A DNA stretch of 64,000 bases, taken from the NCBI GenBank assembly GCA_003439945.1, contig QVRM01002067.1, forward strand, positions 558,001 through 622,000. The letters are read 5' to 3'. Position 1 is the stretch's first letter, and every line of letters starts with the position of its first letter. The position numbers and the translations under genes were made by a program. The notes beneath the pieces were generated by a model that was not told the DNA's origin, made no database searches, and worked only from the letters and a program-made list of their open reading frames with translations. Of this stretch, positions 53,801-60,958 are shown in pieces. This DNA is from Dermanyssus gallinae (taxonomy: Eukaryota; Arthropoda; Arachnida; Mesostigmata; Dermanyssidae).

Positions 53801-55634
53801 GCAGATTCATAGTATCCTGCTCCAATGTAAGCGGGTGCTCAATCATTGGAGCCAGGCGTACCGTCTCGCGGTTATATAGAAGACCGGTCAGGTGACTCGT
53901 TACCTGTTCGTCGCTGAGCAGGTGGTTCGCCCCCCTACGAGGCCGTACGACGTAGGCTGAGGGCTTGCGCTCCGTTCTTTCGAGCAGTCGGATTTCCTCC
54001 CGCCTAGCGTATTCACGCTTGTGGTCAAGGCATAGCTTTATGTAAGCTTTTCTACTATTGAAGTAGTCAAGCCTGCGTCTGGCTAGCAGCTGTGGTGGTG
54101 CCTTTACCCTCGCTTGGCGCAAAAGCTCGAGCACCCCACGGTGGGCGAGATAGCAAGCCTGAGAAAACCACTGTCGTGATCTCCTCTGCCCCGGTCTCTT
54201 CCACTTGACTGCACTTCTCATGGTTCTCTCTAGCAGTTCACAACAAGTATCCACATCACAGCCCACCTCGAGGCTATCAACCTCTAATAGTGAAAGGTCA
54301 ACACGCCTCGTGGCAACTAGGTGTGGGTCGCCTTGCTGCTTAAACCAGATATCTGGAATATTTGCGACTGCTGACACCGGTAGGTGCTTTCTTGCAGCCA
54401 CCTCGAGGACATCGAAGCTTTCAACTTCGCCATCGACAAGGTTGTGAAACAGTAGGTCAATGGTGCTGCTTCCGTTATGACTTATATACGTGTGGTCTTC
54501 GCGTGCATTTGCACATCTCAGACCAAAGTATTCCTTCAACTGGAGCAGCACCTCTCCTTTATCGTTAGTAGCCCCACCATCAATACGGGCATTGAAATCG
54601 CCACCGACGATGGTTGGCATAGACAGGTCGAAACCTGATATACCGGAACTCACCGTGTCAGCGACCTCTGCCAAGTCAAGATGTGGGGGGAGGTAGAAGA
54701 CGGCTATGTTCACCCTCATAGACGAGAGACCCACATAGAAATCGTTCTTCCTCACACATTGCGCCGGCGGTAAACGTTTATGTAGGTAGATTGATAATCC
54801 ACCCACTGGTCTACCACGGCCTCCAGCAGGTAGAACTGCCAGCTGGTGGAACCCTCGCATATTATTGATATGCAGTTCCTCCCGCTGGTAGGTCTCCGTA
54901 AGGAGTGCAATGTCCACCGACGTAAGCATGTCAACTGGCGCTAGGTCTATTGCTCCTCTTAGTCCCTCACAGTTCCAAAGAAGCAGCCGCAGAGACCTAG
55001 TAGTCTCCACGTTAGCATCTTTAGATCTGTTCAGTCACTTGCGAAGAGCCGGACCGCCAGGCGCGATAAAGCTTTCCATAACCATTTTCTCGTAGGGAGC
55101 ACCACCAGCCCAACGACGAAATAGGATACCTTTTTTAATTTGTGTTTGTTGTAATTTGCCAACTGAACATTGTCTACCACAACGACTTACAGATTCAGGT
55201 CCCGGTTGTTGTAATTTGCTAACTGGACATTGTCTACCACAACGAATCACAGATTCAGGTCCCGGTTGTTGAAATTAGACTGACTGATATCTTTTCCGAA
55301 ATAAATGTGCGTTGAGTCTAAAATTGGAGCACATGTGGCTAAGAGCACTTGAAGTGAGAGTGTTAATAACTATTACATTTTGTATGTAATAAATCAAAAG
55401 CTAGATTGTATAAGACTAGCGTGTTACATGTTGTGCTCTACTCACCAATATAACTAACCACTAAATGCTGCAATTAACGTATTAATAATAGGCTAAATGA
55501 TTAGTCATTTGTCGTTTCAGAGAACCGGTTTGACAGTTGACATGCGAATGAGGATTCAAGTTAATATGAAGCTAATACCTTTGCCAACCGAGCGGGTGCC
55601 AAACATAATCCTTCCTATCTGTTGGACTGAAAAT
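31503..55634 (+). CDS. CD36 / class B scavenger receptor-like gene (7 exons found, ends missing)
   Basis: Seven plus-strand exons, all with AG/GT borders, join without a frame break: phase 2 after exons 1, 2, 3 and 5, phase 1 after exon 4, phase 0 after exons 6 and 7. The joined frame follows the CD36 order: N-terminal membrane segment, LYVFNLTN, GPYVFR, a glycosylated ectodomain with several Asn-X-Ser/Thr sites, GYYDP, CNKLEGTDAWPPY, YCFC, PVVLSRPHFLYADP, GLHPNEKKHRFYLDV, RTGL...RIQVN and LPICW. CD36 proteins are two-pass membrane receptors or transporters for lipids, lipoproteins and microbial ligands. The first coding exon and the C-terminal membrane exon are not securely found. No stop or frameshift was seen, so the gene could work. 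Introns range from 0.8 to 10.9 kb and are full of transposons. Confidence 0.85.
32430..33681 (+). mobile_element. mariner transposon, full length with both terminal repeats
   Basis: Terminal inverted repeats of about 30 bp: the left reads CAGGTAGTTCAACAGGTTCT from 32430, and the right reads CAGATAGTTTAACAAGATCT inward from 33681. TA flanks both ends, as expected for mariner. The 1252-bp length is normal for the family. It lies in the first intron found of the CD36-like gene, in the same orientation. It belongs to the same family as the copy at 24086-25074. Confidence 0.9.
32617..33610 (+). pseudogene. mariner transposase, inactive
   Basis: Blocks in order: HFYFKGWNATQVKTELD and TVSNWINELKRGRRS (DNA-binding region), GISLGSVHFILHENL, a disrupted first catalytic block near 33060-33085 (frameshift and small deletion around the expected DESWVHHY), WDQRGIILVDYL near 33175, HQDNAPAH near 33316 with the second Asp, and YSSDLALSVYFLF near 33405. 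The third catalytic Asp of the YSPDLAPxD motif is replaced by Val. A stop lies near 33384 and another near 33520. The transposase is dead although the terminal repeats are kept. Confidence 0.8.
33836..34066 (+). CDS. CD36-like gene, exon 2
   Basis: The acceptor CTTTTCCAG|G and donor AAAGG|GTAAGC give 231 nt that fit phase 2 to phase 2. It encodes RVEYRKEASEF, a YTDKKMFIFQPNMS segment and LNTTVYEYFIKG. Sequons NMS, NGS, NIT, NGT and NTT suggest a heavily glycosylated extracellular region. Confidence 0.85.
34190..36430. other. Intron sequence without recognised features
   Basis: Part of intron 2 of the CD36-like gene. Short open frames (for example 34193-34558 plus, 35828-36010 plus) show no domain. 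A tRNA-like stretch near 36255-36325 is too degenerate to call. Confidence 0.5.
36440..37330 (+). mobile_element. Degraded family D LINE fragment in intron 2
   Basis: The translation shows a LLNSPFENE block near 36620 (like MNSPFTVEE of the copy at 56332), GFRNGRGTHNAFFVLQAIVE near 36920 (like GFRKGRGTQDAIHVLQSEVE), an LKQNVKTLQE block near 37150 and VVVIYADDNVV near 37240 with an intact YADD. Frames change several times, so it is a relic inserted in gene orientation. Confidence 0.7.
37380..37540 (+). repeat. Dispersed repeat, copy 2
   Basis: Similar to 30690-30990: GCGGTGGCTTTGGCGGCTAA then CACCGTTCGAAAC, and later GAGAACGCGATGACGACAAA. Internal parts of copy 1 are missing here. Confidence 0.6.
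37541..38533. other. Intron sequence without recognised features
   Basis: End of intron 2 of the CD36-like gene. No coding, RNA or repeat features recognised. Confidence 0.5.
38534..38698 (+). CDS. CD36-like gene, exon 3
   Basis: The acceptor ATCGATACAG|A and donor TTCTC|GTAAGT flank 165 nt. The split codon GG|A joins exon 2 to give FIKGYYDPIVSP, matching the conserved LWGYxDP position of CD36 proteins. It continues FFRDNTYAYFGYRNRNRHF and YVVHTDTKRVN. A short (TA)n tract lies just downstream at 38729-38750. Confidence 0.85.
39505..39551 (+). CDS. CD36-like gene, exon 4 (47 nt)
   Basis: The acceptor TTAATTTGCAG|T and donor ACAG|GTAAAT enclose SYLYPYGKQCNKLEGT. The CN..EGT motif matches the conserved Cys-Asn...Gly-Thr site of the family. 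Phase 2 in, phase 1 out. Too short to find without the family pattern. Confidence 0.8.
40290..40405 (-). repeat. tRNA-like SINE fragment just upstream of exon 5
   Basis: The minus strand reads ATGCACGGGTTCGATCTCCA then CCGTTGCACATTTG, close to the B-box half of the repeat at 56108-56240 (GCGCGGGTTCAAGCCCCACC, GTTGAACATTTG). The shared flanks show one SINE family. It ends about 40 bp before the acceptor of exon 5. Confidence 0.6.
40443..40608 (+). CDS. CD36-like gene, exon 5
   Basis: The acceptor TTTGGGATAG|AT is weak in pyrimidines. The split codon G|AT gives EGTDAWPPYSAFD, matching the GTD..fPPf motif. The donor TTATA|GTGTAT is non-optimal, but it leaves TA, which with C from exon 6 gives Tyr in LYCFC. 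The exon has 166 nt (2 + 54 codons + 2). The middle part (NIANQIWLYKEHRGQHGVAA) is poorly conserved, so the exon rests mainly on phase and flanking motifs. Confidence 0.65.
40850..42036 (-). mobile_element. Family C LINE 3' portion: thumb, CCHC, RLE and tail
   Basis: A minus-strand, 5'-truncated copy starting at a (TA)(GA) tract. It encodes the end of RT (PLNELTLNALETLLNLLLA), a damaged GGxGxPD block, SGAWLYALPSAPLGTLLDDK, CKCGHPVDELAHHGLSR, GKRPDGMTLIRFSRGRMLV and WDATVTDSLAPS, an RLE-like core. After a frameshift near 41257 it ends QRLDLEVQRGNAASVRGTLL near 41060. The C-terminal 280 codons (42036-41257) are nearly intact, so this is the best view of the putative nuclease. It lies in intron 5 of the CD36-like gene, antisense. 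Confidence 0.75.
42037..42078. repeat. (TA)n followed by (GA)n
   Basis: A TA tract of about 28 bp then GAGAGAGAGAGA. It sits exactly at the 5' truncation point of the family C copy. Confidence 0.9.
42391..44300 (-). mobile_element. Family B (R1-like) LINE, degraded 3' half
   Basis: The T-run at 42391-42398 is the poly(A) tail of a minus-strand element. The 3' UTR with its stem-loop (42554-42596) follows. Then come ORF2 relics: DVAKSIALFGAVMWARATLK and LRRTQRIAVFKVIQRYRT (43213-43428), then SILTAIHKVLSRAEQMRR and VTLVDVKNAFNNLLWKTE (43990-44170, RT motif A). It is antisense in intron 5 of the CD36-like gene. A tRNA-like sequence interrupts it at 43950-44035. Confidence 0.75.
43950..44035 (-). 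repeat. tRNA-like sequence inside the family B copy
   Basis: The minus strand reads ATGGCTTAGTGGCAAAGCC (A box TGGCTTAGTGG) and, about 30 nt on, TGGGTTCGAGACCCAG, a near-perfect T arm with B box GGTTCGAGACC. The T arm pairs well, but the acceptor arms are not clean. A recently inserted tRNA-derived SINE or tRNA pseudogene is more likely than a functional tRNA. Confidence 0.55.
44436..44649 (+). CDS. CD36-like gene, exon 6
   Basis: The acceptor TTTTTGTACAG|C and donor CATGCT|GTAAGT enclose 214 nt (1 + 71 codons). It encodes CFCPTPTH, then IPVVLSRPHFLYADP and NGLHPNEKKHRFYLDVHA. The SxPHFLYADP and GLxPNxxxHxxYLDV motifs are the most diagnostic of the CD36 family. Confidence 0.92.
44766..44806. 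repeat. (AAT)n microsatellite
   Basis: About 13 AAT units. On the minus strand it is an (ATT)n tail at the 3' end of the family C relic to its right; a short ATTATTATT tail also ends the copy at 10010. Confidence 0.9.
44807..46495 (-). mobile_element. Family C LINE relic, internally deleted
   Basis: Collinear nucleotide similarity to the copy at 26080-30240: 44820-45050 matches 26110-26340 (3' end and nuclease region), 45090-45230 matches 26520-26650, 45530-45600 matches the RT motif A region near 27610, 45845-45965 matches the gag C-terminus near 28500-28640, and 46345-46480 matches the gag zinc region near 29028-29160. Large deletions separate the blocks. No frame is intact. It lies antisense in intron 6 of the CD36-like gene. 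Confidence 0.7.
46496..46924. other. No gene recognised
   Basis: Intron 6 sequence between two LINE copies; no features recognised. Confidence 0.5.
46925..49330 (+). mobile_element. Family E LINE, 5'-truncated, in intron 6
   Basis: Starts in the APE domain (TGASVIDVFATDGNAEDITF near 47040; RRHTP near 47140 in place of the SDH motif), then linker, RT and a C-terminal zinc region. It is broken into at least four frames (47257-47709, 47902-48411, 48442-48990, 49084-49296). Fairly young, since long frames remain. It sits in the same orientation as the host gene. Confidence 0.8.
47257..49296 (+). pseudogene. Family E ORF2: linker, RT and C-terminal Cys/His motif
   Basis: Linker GKEAWFNDRCRAAKDANR (near 47345), RT start RAPRGKAAGNGMIRNEHL (near 47765), LKGKGIETGPESWRGI (near 47920), IPEEQHGFRKSKSTHTA (near 48045), motif A YAIFIDLKAAFDLAPR (near 48150), motif B reduced to GVAQEDGLSP (Gln-Gly changed, near 48335) and YADD at 48445-48456. 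The thumb VNKFTYLGVTI is near 48640. The C-terminus ends CCRCARCLGHCDRYSAAAC, a Cys/His motif like that of family D. A stop at 47887 and the altered motif B make it inactive. Confidence 0.75.
49331..50389. other. No gene recognised
   Basis: AT-rich intron sequence without recognisable coding, RNA or repeat features. Confidence 0.5.
50390..50880 (+). mobile_element. LINE thumb-region relic, family E/D related
   Basis: The translation gives ESVSDFTYLGVKLTPSGTYL (like VNKFTYLGVTITSNSSSF of family E). This is followed by ILKIALVALYGI and LSVLDKVEATFLKRTLAF, corresponding to FKIKIEPIATFG and LQLLDRVRFFFMKRVLGL. Short, with stops. Confidence 0.6.
50990..52045. mobile_element. 1-kb fold-back (palindromic) element
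   Basis: The left half is the approximate reverse complement of the right half over about 500 bp per arm. Anchors: CATGGTCTCT 51075-51084 with AGAGACCATG 51956-51965; GATGTCCAGA 51451-51460 with TCTGGACATC 51550-51559; the outer parts near 51000 pair with those near 52030. The centre (51490-51530) is short and GC-rich (CGCCGACGGCCGCAGCGCGC). No transposase motif is present; the open frames inside are mirror images of each other. It resembles a fold-back or long-TIR MITE. Confidence 0.75.
52191..55010 (-). pseudogene. Family D ORF2: APE endonuclease, RT, C-terminal Cys/His; one stop
   Basis: The frame from ATG 55010 (METTRSLRLLLWNCEGLRG) runs to 52191 with one interruption, a TGA at 53517-53519. 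The frame is the same on both sides; without it the protein would have 939 codons. APE motifs: WNCEGL, TETY, GGDFNARIDG, STIDLLFHN and KHLPVS. RT motifs: SAGPDQVYYEHW, LSLLFKGKHGD, QFGFRRGRGTRDAI, YAVFIDCVKAFDKAPR, VGTPQGDPLS, and YADD at 53070-53081, then NSFRYLGLRLH. The C-terminus has CVCRLCSQACTKFHASAC. All catalytic residues look intact, so this is one of the youngest elements here. Confidence 0.85.
55035..55270 (-). pseudogene. Family D ORF1 C-terminal fragment with 20-residue repeats
   Basis: The minus-strand frame encodes two tandem 20-residue units with GPESV.RCGRQC.V.KLQQ, then KKGILFRRWAGGAP and the end GGPALRK. GVSFRRWLGAPP in the copy at 59172-59411 confirms that this is the ORF1 end. 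It is truncated at its 5' side. Confidence 0.6.
55148..55267 (-). repeat. 60-bp tandem repeat, 2 copies, in frame
   Basis: Copies 55148-55207 and 55208-55267 align without gaps and differ at only a few positions. The 60-bp period keeps the ORF1 frame and yields the 20-residue repeat. Confidence 0.9.
55521..55634 (+). CDS. CD36-like gene, exon 7
   Basis: The acceptor TTGTCGTTTCAG|AGA and donor GAAAAT|GTATGT enclose exactly 38 codons. It encodes RTGLTVDMRMRIQVNMKL and ends RVPNIILPICWTEN. TG...R.QVN and P..W.E are conserved family positions just before the C-terminal membrane helix. Phase 0 on both sides. Confidence 0.9.
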
Positions 55635-56107
55635 GTATGTGCTTCCCTTGCTCAATTCCGCTTAAAATTCGTTTATAGCCAGTAAATTGGTGTCTAATAT
55701 GAAACTGCATTTTTAATAATCTAATGTAACATTTTGTTACTGTATAAAGAAGTAGTTTATTGTCTATCTTTACTCACAATATATCCGTTTCTTTTAAAAT
55801 TATGTTTAATTGTTGACCTGTTTCGTTAAGCAACAGGAAGAACATTTCTACACTGTTAATAAACGAGGTAAATGCGTGATATGTATATTATATTATATAC
55901 TTAAAGTATATAAGCTTATTATTAAATACAACAACGGGTTTCTAACTCTAAATGGCTAAGTAAATTACTACTACTACTACTACTACTAGTAACACTAACA
56001 TTTAGTTATATATATAGACTGGTCATTCCTTGTTTATATATTTGATGTAGCCTTCATGGAGCTGTGCACGGAGTCCAGTAGGATTCTAGCTTTACATATT
56101 CATAGAT
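55635..56107. other. No gene recognised; short (CTA)n at 55967-55990
   Basis: AT-rich sequence after exon 7. The only feature is an (ACT)n / CTA microsatellite. Confidence 0.5.
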
Positions 56108-56240
56108 ACAAAGGCGGAGTCGAGCCCGGTGGCGTGGTGCATTCCGCCTGCGCCTCGCAACCGGAGGAGACACATAGGTGCGCGGGTTCAAGCCCCACCG
56201 TTGAACATTTGAATTTATGGGGGTCCGGGGGGTCCGTCTA
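56108..56240 (+). repeat. tRNA-derived SINE candidate
   Basis: A-box-like GGTGGCGTGGTGCATTCCG at about 56131 and B-box GGTTCAAGCCCC at about 56186, followed by GTTGAACATTTGAA, shared with the minus-strand copy at 40290-40405. The B-box half is well kept; no full cloverleaf. Confidence 0.6.
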
Positions 56241-56331
56241 TTACATACATATTGTTTATTTCGCAATAACTTTGCATTTCAAGATGGTACATTATTTCAA
56301 TACAATCATCATTATATACAATTTTAACACT

Positions 56332-59126
56332 TTAGTGACCGTCCCACCGGGCAAGAAAGTGCAAAGACCGCCGATGCGACTGGCAGCTCGCTGCGTGGTA
56401 TTTAGCGCATACCTGCGAGCAGAACGGGCAACGACATTGATCGCCAACTTGGTGAAATCCTTGAGTCAAACACACCAAGTGATGATAGCCATGTACAATG
56501 TATTTTGTGTACACGTGCCGGCTAGTGCATGCCATTCCCTCCCAAAGCTCCCTGGTGAGGTACACATCTAACTGCGCTACCTCAGCCGAGGCCTCGGTCA
56601 CTTTTCCCTGCCACTCCAACAGAAATTGTTGAAGTGGCATTGTAATATGTGACTTAAGCCTGACTCTGATTGTTTCCACTGCCGGTCCGCAACCCGCTAG
56701 CAGATACACAAAGCGATTCCTTGCCGTCCGCGGCAAGCAAAGAACGCGCTTCATATATATTGTGAAGCATCTTTCTAGCTGCGCAAAATTTGCCGTGGAA
56801 AGATGGCCCCACACCCTGCCAAGGCTGTAGCTCAACATTGGCACAATCTTAAGCTCAAAAAGACGCAATGCAGCACTCAGAGACAGTCGTCGAATATCTC
56901 TCACCTCTGTGTGAATAGAGGCAATAGCCGCCCGACACCTGTCGCCGATGTGCTTGGTAAAGGTCGTTCCCGTATAGTGCAGTCTCAGACCCAAATACGG
57001 GAAGGAGTTGACAAACTCCAGCGGTTGGCCACAGCAGGGTATTACGTCTGCTGCAGCCAATCGACCCCCACGGCAAAACTTAATGGCTTTCGTCTTCCGC
57101 GAATTTATTTGTAGGCCCTTACGGTGAAGGTAACCTTCTACGTCGCCGACAATACGACGAATGGCACCGCGGTCCTGGTGGGCCACTTCTATGTCACCCG
57201 CGTACATAACGACGACGGCGTTTCTAAACTCCTTCCGCACGTGGCGGGCTAGGTCTGCAATGAGCAAAGAGAAGGCTAGGCAACTGAGAGGGTCCCCTTG
57301 AGGGGTCCCTACGTTTTGCCTCAGCTGCAAGGTGTCTTCGCCCCTTATGTTTACTTCAAGGCGGTCTTCAGCAAAGAAGCTGGAGAGCATTCGTAGAAAA
57401 GAACCACCCACCCCAGCATGTCGAAATGAATCGACTAGTAAGTGACGGGGAGCTTTGTCGAAGGCCTTGACACAATCAATAAAGACGGCGTACAAGTGGC
57501 CCCCGGGCACAGCCAACACCCGCTCAACTTCCGACTGGAGTACGTGAATCGCGTCCTGTGTACCTCGACCCTTCCTGAATCCGAATTGCTCCGGAGGTAG
57601 GGTCTTCTCCACAGTTGGAAACACCCTCGAGATAATCAACTTGGCGAAGATTTTCTTAAGAGTGCGTTCCGACGCGATACCCCCGGTAGAGATTTGGATC
57701 GTCCACGTTGTCACCGTATTTGCCCTTGAATAGCAGAGTAAGCCTGGCCTCGTGCCAAACCTGGGGTATGTGTCCCCCGCTGAGTATCTGATTAAACAGA
57801 TTACACAGCTCCCCTGCTAAAACATCGGACGACTCAGCCCAGTGTTCGTAATAGATCCCATCAGGACCACTACTCTTCCTCTTGGGCAACTCGCGCAAGA
57901 TCTGCACCACTTCTTCCACCGTAAACGGCGAATTCATGCAGTGTTGCTCCAGAGTGAGCGGTTGCTCAATAACGGGGTTAGGCGCGGGGGCGTTTGCATC
58001 GAGCAGAAGAGCACTAAAGTGCTGCCGCAACTGCTCCTTTGTCATGCTGTGCATGCCTTTGCTCAGCCGGCGAACAATGTAGACATGGGGTTCGCGCTCT
58101 GCTCTCTGAAGCATGCGAAACTCCTCCTCCTCATCATACCGGCGCTTATTCTCCGCGAGCAGTTTCTTGTAGGTTGCTCTATGTCGGCCATAAAGCGCCC
58201 CACGATCAGCAACTATCTGGGGGTCGGGGTGCAGAGCCCGTGCTCGGCGCAGGAGCTCCAACAATTCCCGACGTTTTAGGTAGCAGGCTGTGTAAACCAG
58301 GGCCGCGCCCGTCTTTTTCTGTACTTCTTCTTGACTACAGCCGCTTTGACAGTGGCCTCCAAAGCGTGGTTGCTTTGTTCAATGTCAGAAGTTGATCAGG
58401 AGCCTCAATTTGCGCGTTAATACACGCAGATCTAGCTGCCTAGACAAGTACGTTGTCGGCTGCCTAGACAAGTACGTTGTCGGCTGCCGCCGCGGGACGC
58501 GCCCCTGGCCAGGCAGACACAGAGACGCTAGCACCGGCAGGTGCTTCCGTGCTGGAATATTAAGGACCTCGCATCCCTGAAATTCCGTCGGATGTTGAAG
58601 GTTATGAAACAGGAGGTCGATAGTGCTTCTTCCACTTTGGCAAACGTACGTGAATTTATCACGCTCATTCGCGCAATGCAGGCCTCTATTCTCTAGAAGC
58701 GTAAGAAGCACATCGCCCTTCCTGTCGGTGGCGCCACTATCAATACGACAGTTGAAGTCGCCGCCGACCAGAGTGGGTAGCTGGAGGTTTAGTCCCGCTA
58801 GACCAGCACTGATCGCATCGGCAACTTTAACGTCATCGTAGTGAGGTGGCAGGTAAAACAATGCGAAGTTGAAACTACCTGAGGTGAGTGTCATGCACAC
58901 ATTGCATTCGGGGTGACCCTGTTCGTAAATAAACTGAAAGTCCACCTACTGGTCTTCCCCGCCCTCCGTCTGGAAGACTCGCTAGCAGATGAAAACCTCG
59001 CATCTCATCGAGATGCAGTTCCACTCGCATAAAAGTTTCCGTCAAGAGTACAATGTCCACACCTTCAAACAAGCGTTCTGGTGCTAGCTGTAAAGCCCCA
59101 GATAAACCTTCACAATTCCAAAGCAA
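56332..59126 (-). pseudogene. Family D ORF2, frameshifted, catalytic site lost
   Basis: Endonuclease: LWNCEGLSGAL, LTETFMRV, VGGDFNCRIDSG, STIDLLFHN and KHLPVLA. Linker and RT: SSGPDGIYYEHW, LTLLFKGKYGDN, QFGFRKGRGTQDAI, YAVFIDCVKAFDKAPR, VGTPQGDPLS. The palm box is YAGD (57193-57204) instead of YADD, which removes a catalytic Asp. Frameshifts occur near 58920, 58300 and 57680. The C-terminus has CRCPFCSQVCAKYHAASC. A partial tandem duplication (CTGCCTAGACAAGTACGTTG) lies at 58437-58485. Confidence 0.85.
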
Positions 59127-59171
59127 TAATTTGCAGCTGTGAGCAGCATGCAGCTGCCTTGGCAGAAGGCG

Positions 59172-59411
59172 TCATTGCTGTCTAGCTGTTAAACCATGCC
59201 CGTCAGTAAACTCTTCGCATACCCTAGCCTGAGCCGGCGGAGCCCCCAGCCAGCGCCGGAAACTCACGCCTTTCGGCCAGAAGACGCTACTTGAAACGTT
59301 ACTAAAGTCACTATCACCAAAGGCCACGCAGAAGACGGAGTCCGGCCGGGAAACTTTGAGTTTCCAAATAGCACGCACTACAGTATGTCTCCCGGTTAGC
59401 CAACCACGCAA
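59172..59411 (-). pseudogene. Family D ORF1 C-terminal domain
   Basis: The minus-strand frame reads RHTVVRAIWKLKVSRPDSVF, then CVAFGDSDFSNVSSSVFWPK and GVSFRRWLGAPP. The last part matches GILFRRWAGGAP of the copy at 55035. The frame is cut at 59411, where sequence of opposite orientation starts. Confidence 0.55.
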
Positions 59412-59428
59412 CTGTTCTTCAAGACAAG

Positions 59429-60160
59429 ATGGCGGCGTCCAACAGTGCGCTGTGTTTTGTATGTAGCTCCGTGATAAAGAGCTCGTGTGACTGGACCCAG
59501 TGTCCTACCTGTTTTGTGGGTGTAGCCCATTTGAAGTGCTCATCACCGCGCACCGATGTAGGGGCAAACCAGCCCGCTCGGTGCCCTGGATGTCCTGAAC
59601 TGGAAAGCGCCCGCCCAAACGGCGCCCTGCTTGAGATTCTGCAGCGGATTAGCCGTCTCGCGGCGGCCAATACAATCCGAGTGTCGGAGCTTGAACAACT
59701 GTTCTCCGAGCTTCGTTCCCGTCCCACCAGCAACGTAAGCACATCGGGAGTAGAAATCGAGACGAAGAAGTTCAGAAACCGCAGCAGCAGACGCCTCCTA
59801 CAGACGTCGCCAAGAGTGTTGTCGATCTCGATCAACAGCACCAACAACCGCGGGAAGAGAGAGCGGCTGAGCGGCAGCAACGACAGCGCGAGAAGCTGGA
59901 GAAGAAGGAGAAGCCGGCGCCGGCAGCAGAAAGTGACGTCACCACTCCGCTGCGACCCGGTTGTAAACACAATGGACTGTACAGAGATAGCCAACGTAGA
60001 TCAGCTGGACAATGGAGGCTTCCAGCTGGTGGAGAGAAGAAGAAAAAGAAGAGAAAGCTTGCGAGTGAAAGTGGTGGATCGACCAGCAACAGCCCAGAGA
60101 AGCAGGATGGGTCCGTCTATTAGCAATACGAAAAGCAGTCCCATGGACGTTAAATCTTGA
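59429..60160 (+). CDS. LINE ORF1 N-terminal part with PHD-like finger, inverted
   Basis: ATG at 59429 in a good initiation context (AAGATGG) opens 243 codons. Residues 10-55 hold a C4HC3 zinc pattern (CFVC, CPTC, H, C, CPGC). A helical stretch follows (LLEILQRISRLAAANTIRVS), then a Ser/Arg-rich basic region with RRRRSRRRQQK, probably nuclear localisation or RNA binding. It reads plus, whereas the ORF1 C-terminus and ORF2 next to it read minus. The best explanation is 5' inversion during insertion of one family D element; an independent fragment is possible. Confidence 0.6.
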   Translation: MAASNSALCFVCSSVIKSSCDWTQCPTCFVGVAHLKCSSPRTDVGANQPARCPGCPELESARPNGALLEILQRISRLAAANTIRVSELEQLFSELRSRPTSNVSTSGVEIETKKFRNRSSRRLLQTSPRVLSISINSTNNRGKRERLSGSNDSARSWRRRRSRRRQQKVTSPLRCDPVVNTMDCTEIANVDQLDNGGFQLVERRRKRRESLRVKVVDRPATAQRSRMGPSISNTKSSPMDVKS

Positions 60161-60189
60161 CTGAGAGTCAGCCCCGAAAGGATGTTTTA

Positions 60190-60790
60190 GATACAAAGGC
60201 GAATCTTAAAAACATCTGATACACATTAATAAAAGAAAATATTGATTTGATCTCGAAAAGCGTTTCTGGCCCCTTCAAAATAACTCTTACTCGCAGCAAT
60301 GCACTTGTTCCACGTTTTTCTACCCTTTAAAACTGTTTCAACAAAATATGTTTGACCGAGTAAACCGAGTTGAGTTGTTGCTGCGATTATTTGCGGGCGA
60401 AAAATAAGCCGCAAGTAGGCAGGTCCGGCGAATAGAGAGGTTGCGCAAGTGGAAAAACCGAGTTTAGTCAAGAAGTCCTAAATTTGTAAATCTGTGCGCC
60501 GACGCGTTGTTGTGATGAAGGATTCAAGCGTTGTTTGCTTAGAGTTCAGACAGCTTATGCTGGACATTTTCGTGTAGTCGTCGTAAAATTTCGCGGCTTT
60601 ATTTTTTATTGACCGTAAAATGTGGCAAACAATGATGGGATGTGATTTCCTTCTAGCCTAAATAAAGTCAAATGAGCCTTAGTGCTGCCTGAATTTCTTC
60701 ATTTGACTCTCTCCCTTGAAATACCACTGGAAGAATTGGGCTTTAGTCTCGATGTCGTAATCATATAGCCATGACCCGCCTTCTGCAATT
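60190..60790 (-). mobile_element. Decayed mariner/Tc1-type transposase, second family
   Basis: The minus strand in mixed frames gives GGSWLYDYDIETKAQFFQW near 60760 (first catalytic block), REILRRLHENVQHKLSEL near 60570, ILHHNNASAHR near 60510 (second Asp changed to Asn) and KTWNKCIAASKSYFEGA near 60290, the C-terminal WxKCIxxxxxYFEG motif. This differs from the family at 24086 and 32430. Too damaged to move; no terminal repeats recognised. Confidence 0.65.
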
Positions 60791-60958
60791 ACCTTCTAAG
60801 GCAATCCATGACGTTTTCGACGGGCGTTTATTTAGCTAGGCATTTATTGTTTGAAACAAAGCACACTTTCAGTCATCTCACGCATGAAATATCGGTCAAG
60901 ATTGTTACAGCTAATCTATACGACATATTCATTTTTTTTATTCGGCTATGTTCCTAAG

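Larger units (their letters stand above)
52190..55270 (-). mobile_element. Family D LINE, young 5'-truncated copy in intron 6
   Basis: A minus-strand copy with the end of ORF1 (55270 to 55035), a short gap and a nearly intact ORF2 (55010 to 52191). It is antisense to the CD36-like gene. Relatives lie at 56332-59415, 36440-37330 and 2600-3440. Confidence 0.85.
56332..59415 (-). mobile_element. Family D LINE, second large copy
   Basis: A minus-strand copy with the ORF1 C-terminus (59411-59172), endonuclease (59126 to 58385), linker (58264 to 57656) and RT plus C-terminus (57714 to 56332). Its right edge adjoins, head to head, a plus-strand PHD-finger gag (59429-60160). Confidence 0.85.

Noticed and set aside
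59419..59994. A minus-strand frame rich in Leu and Arg opposite the PHD-finger ORF
   Set aside because: Low complexity without a domain; the plus strand carries the C4HC3 pattern and a good start context.
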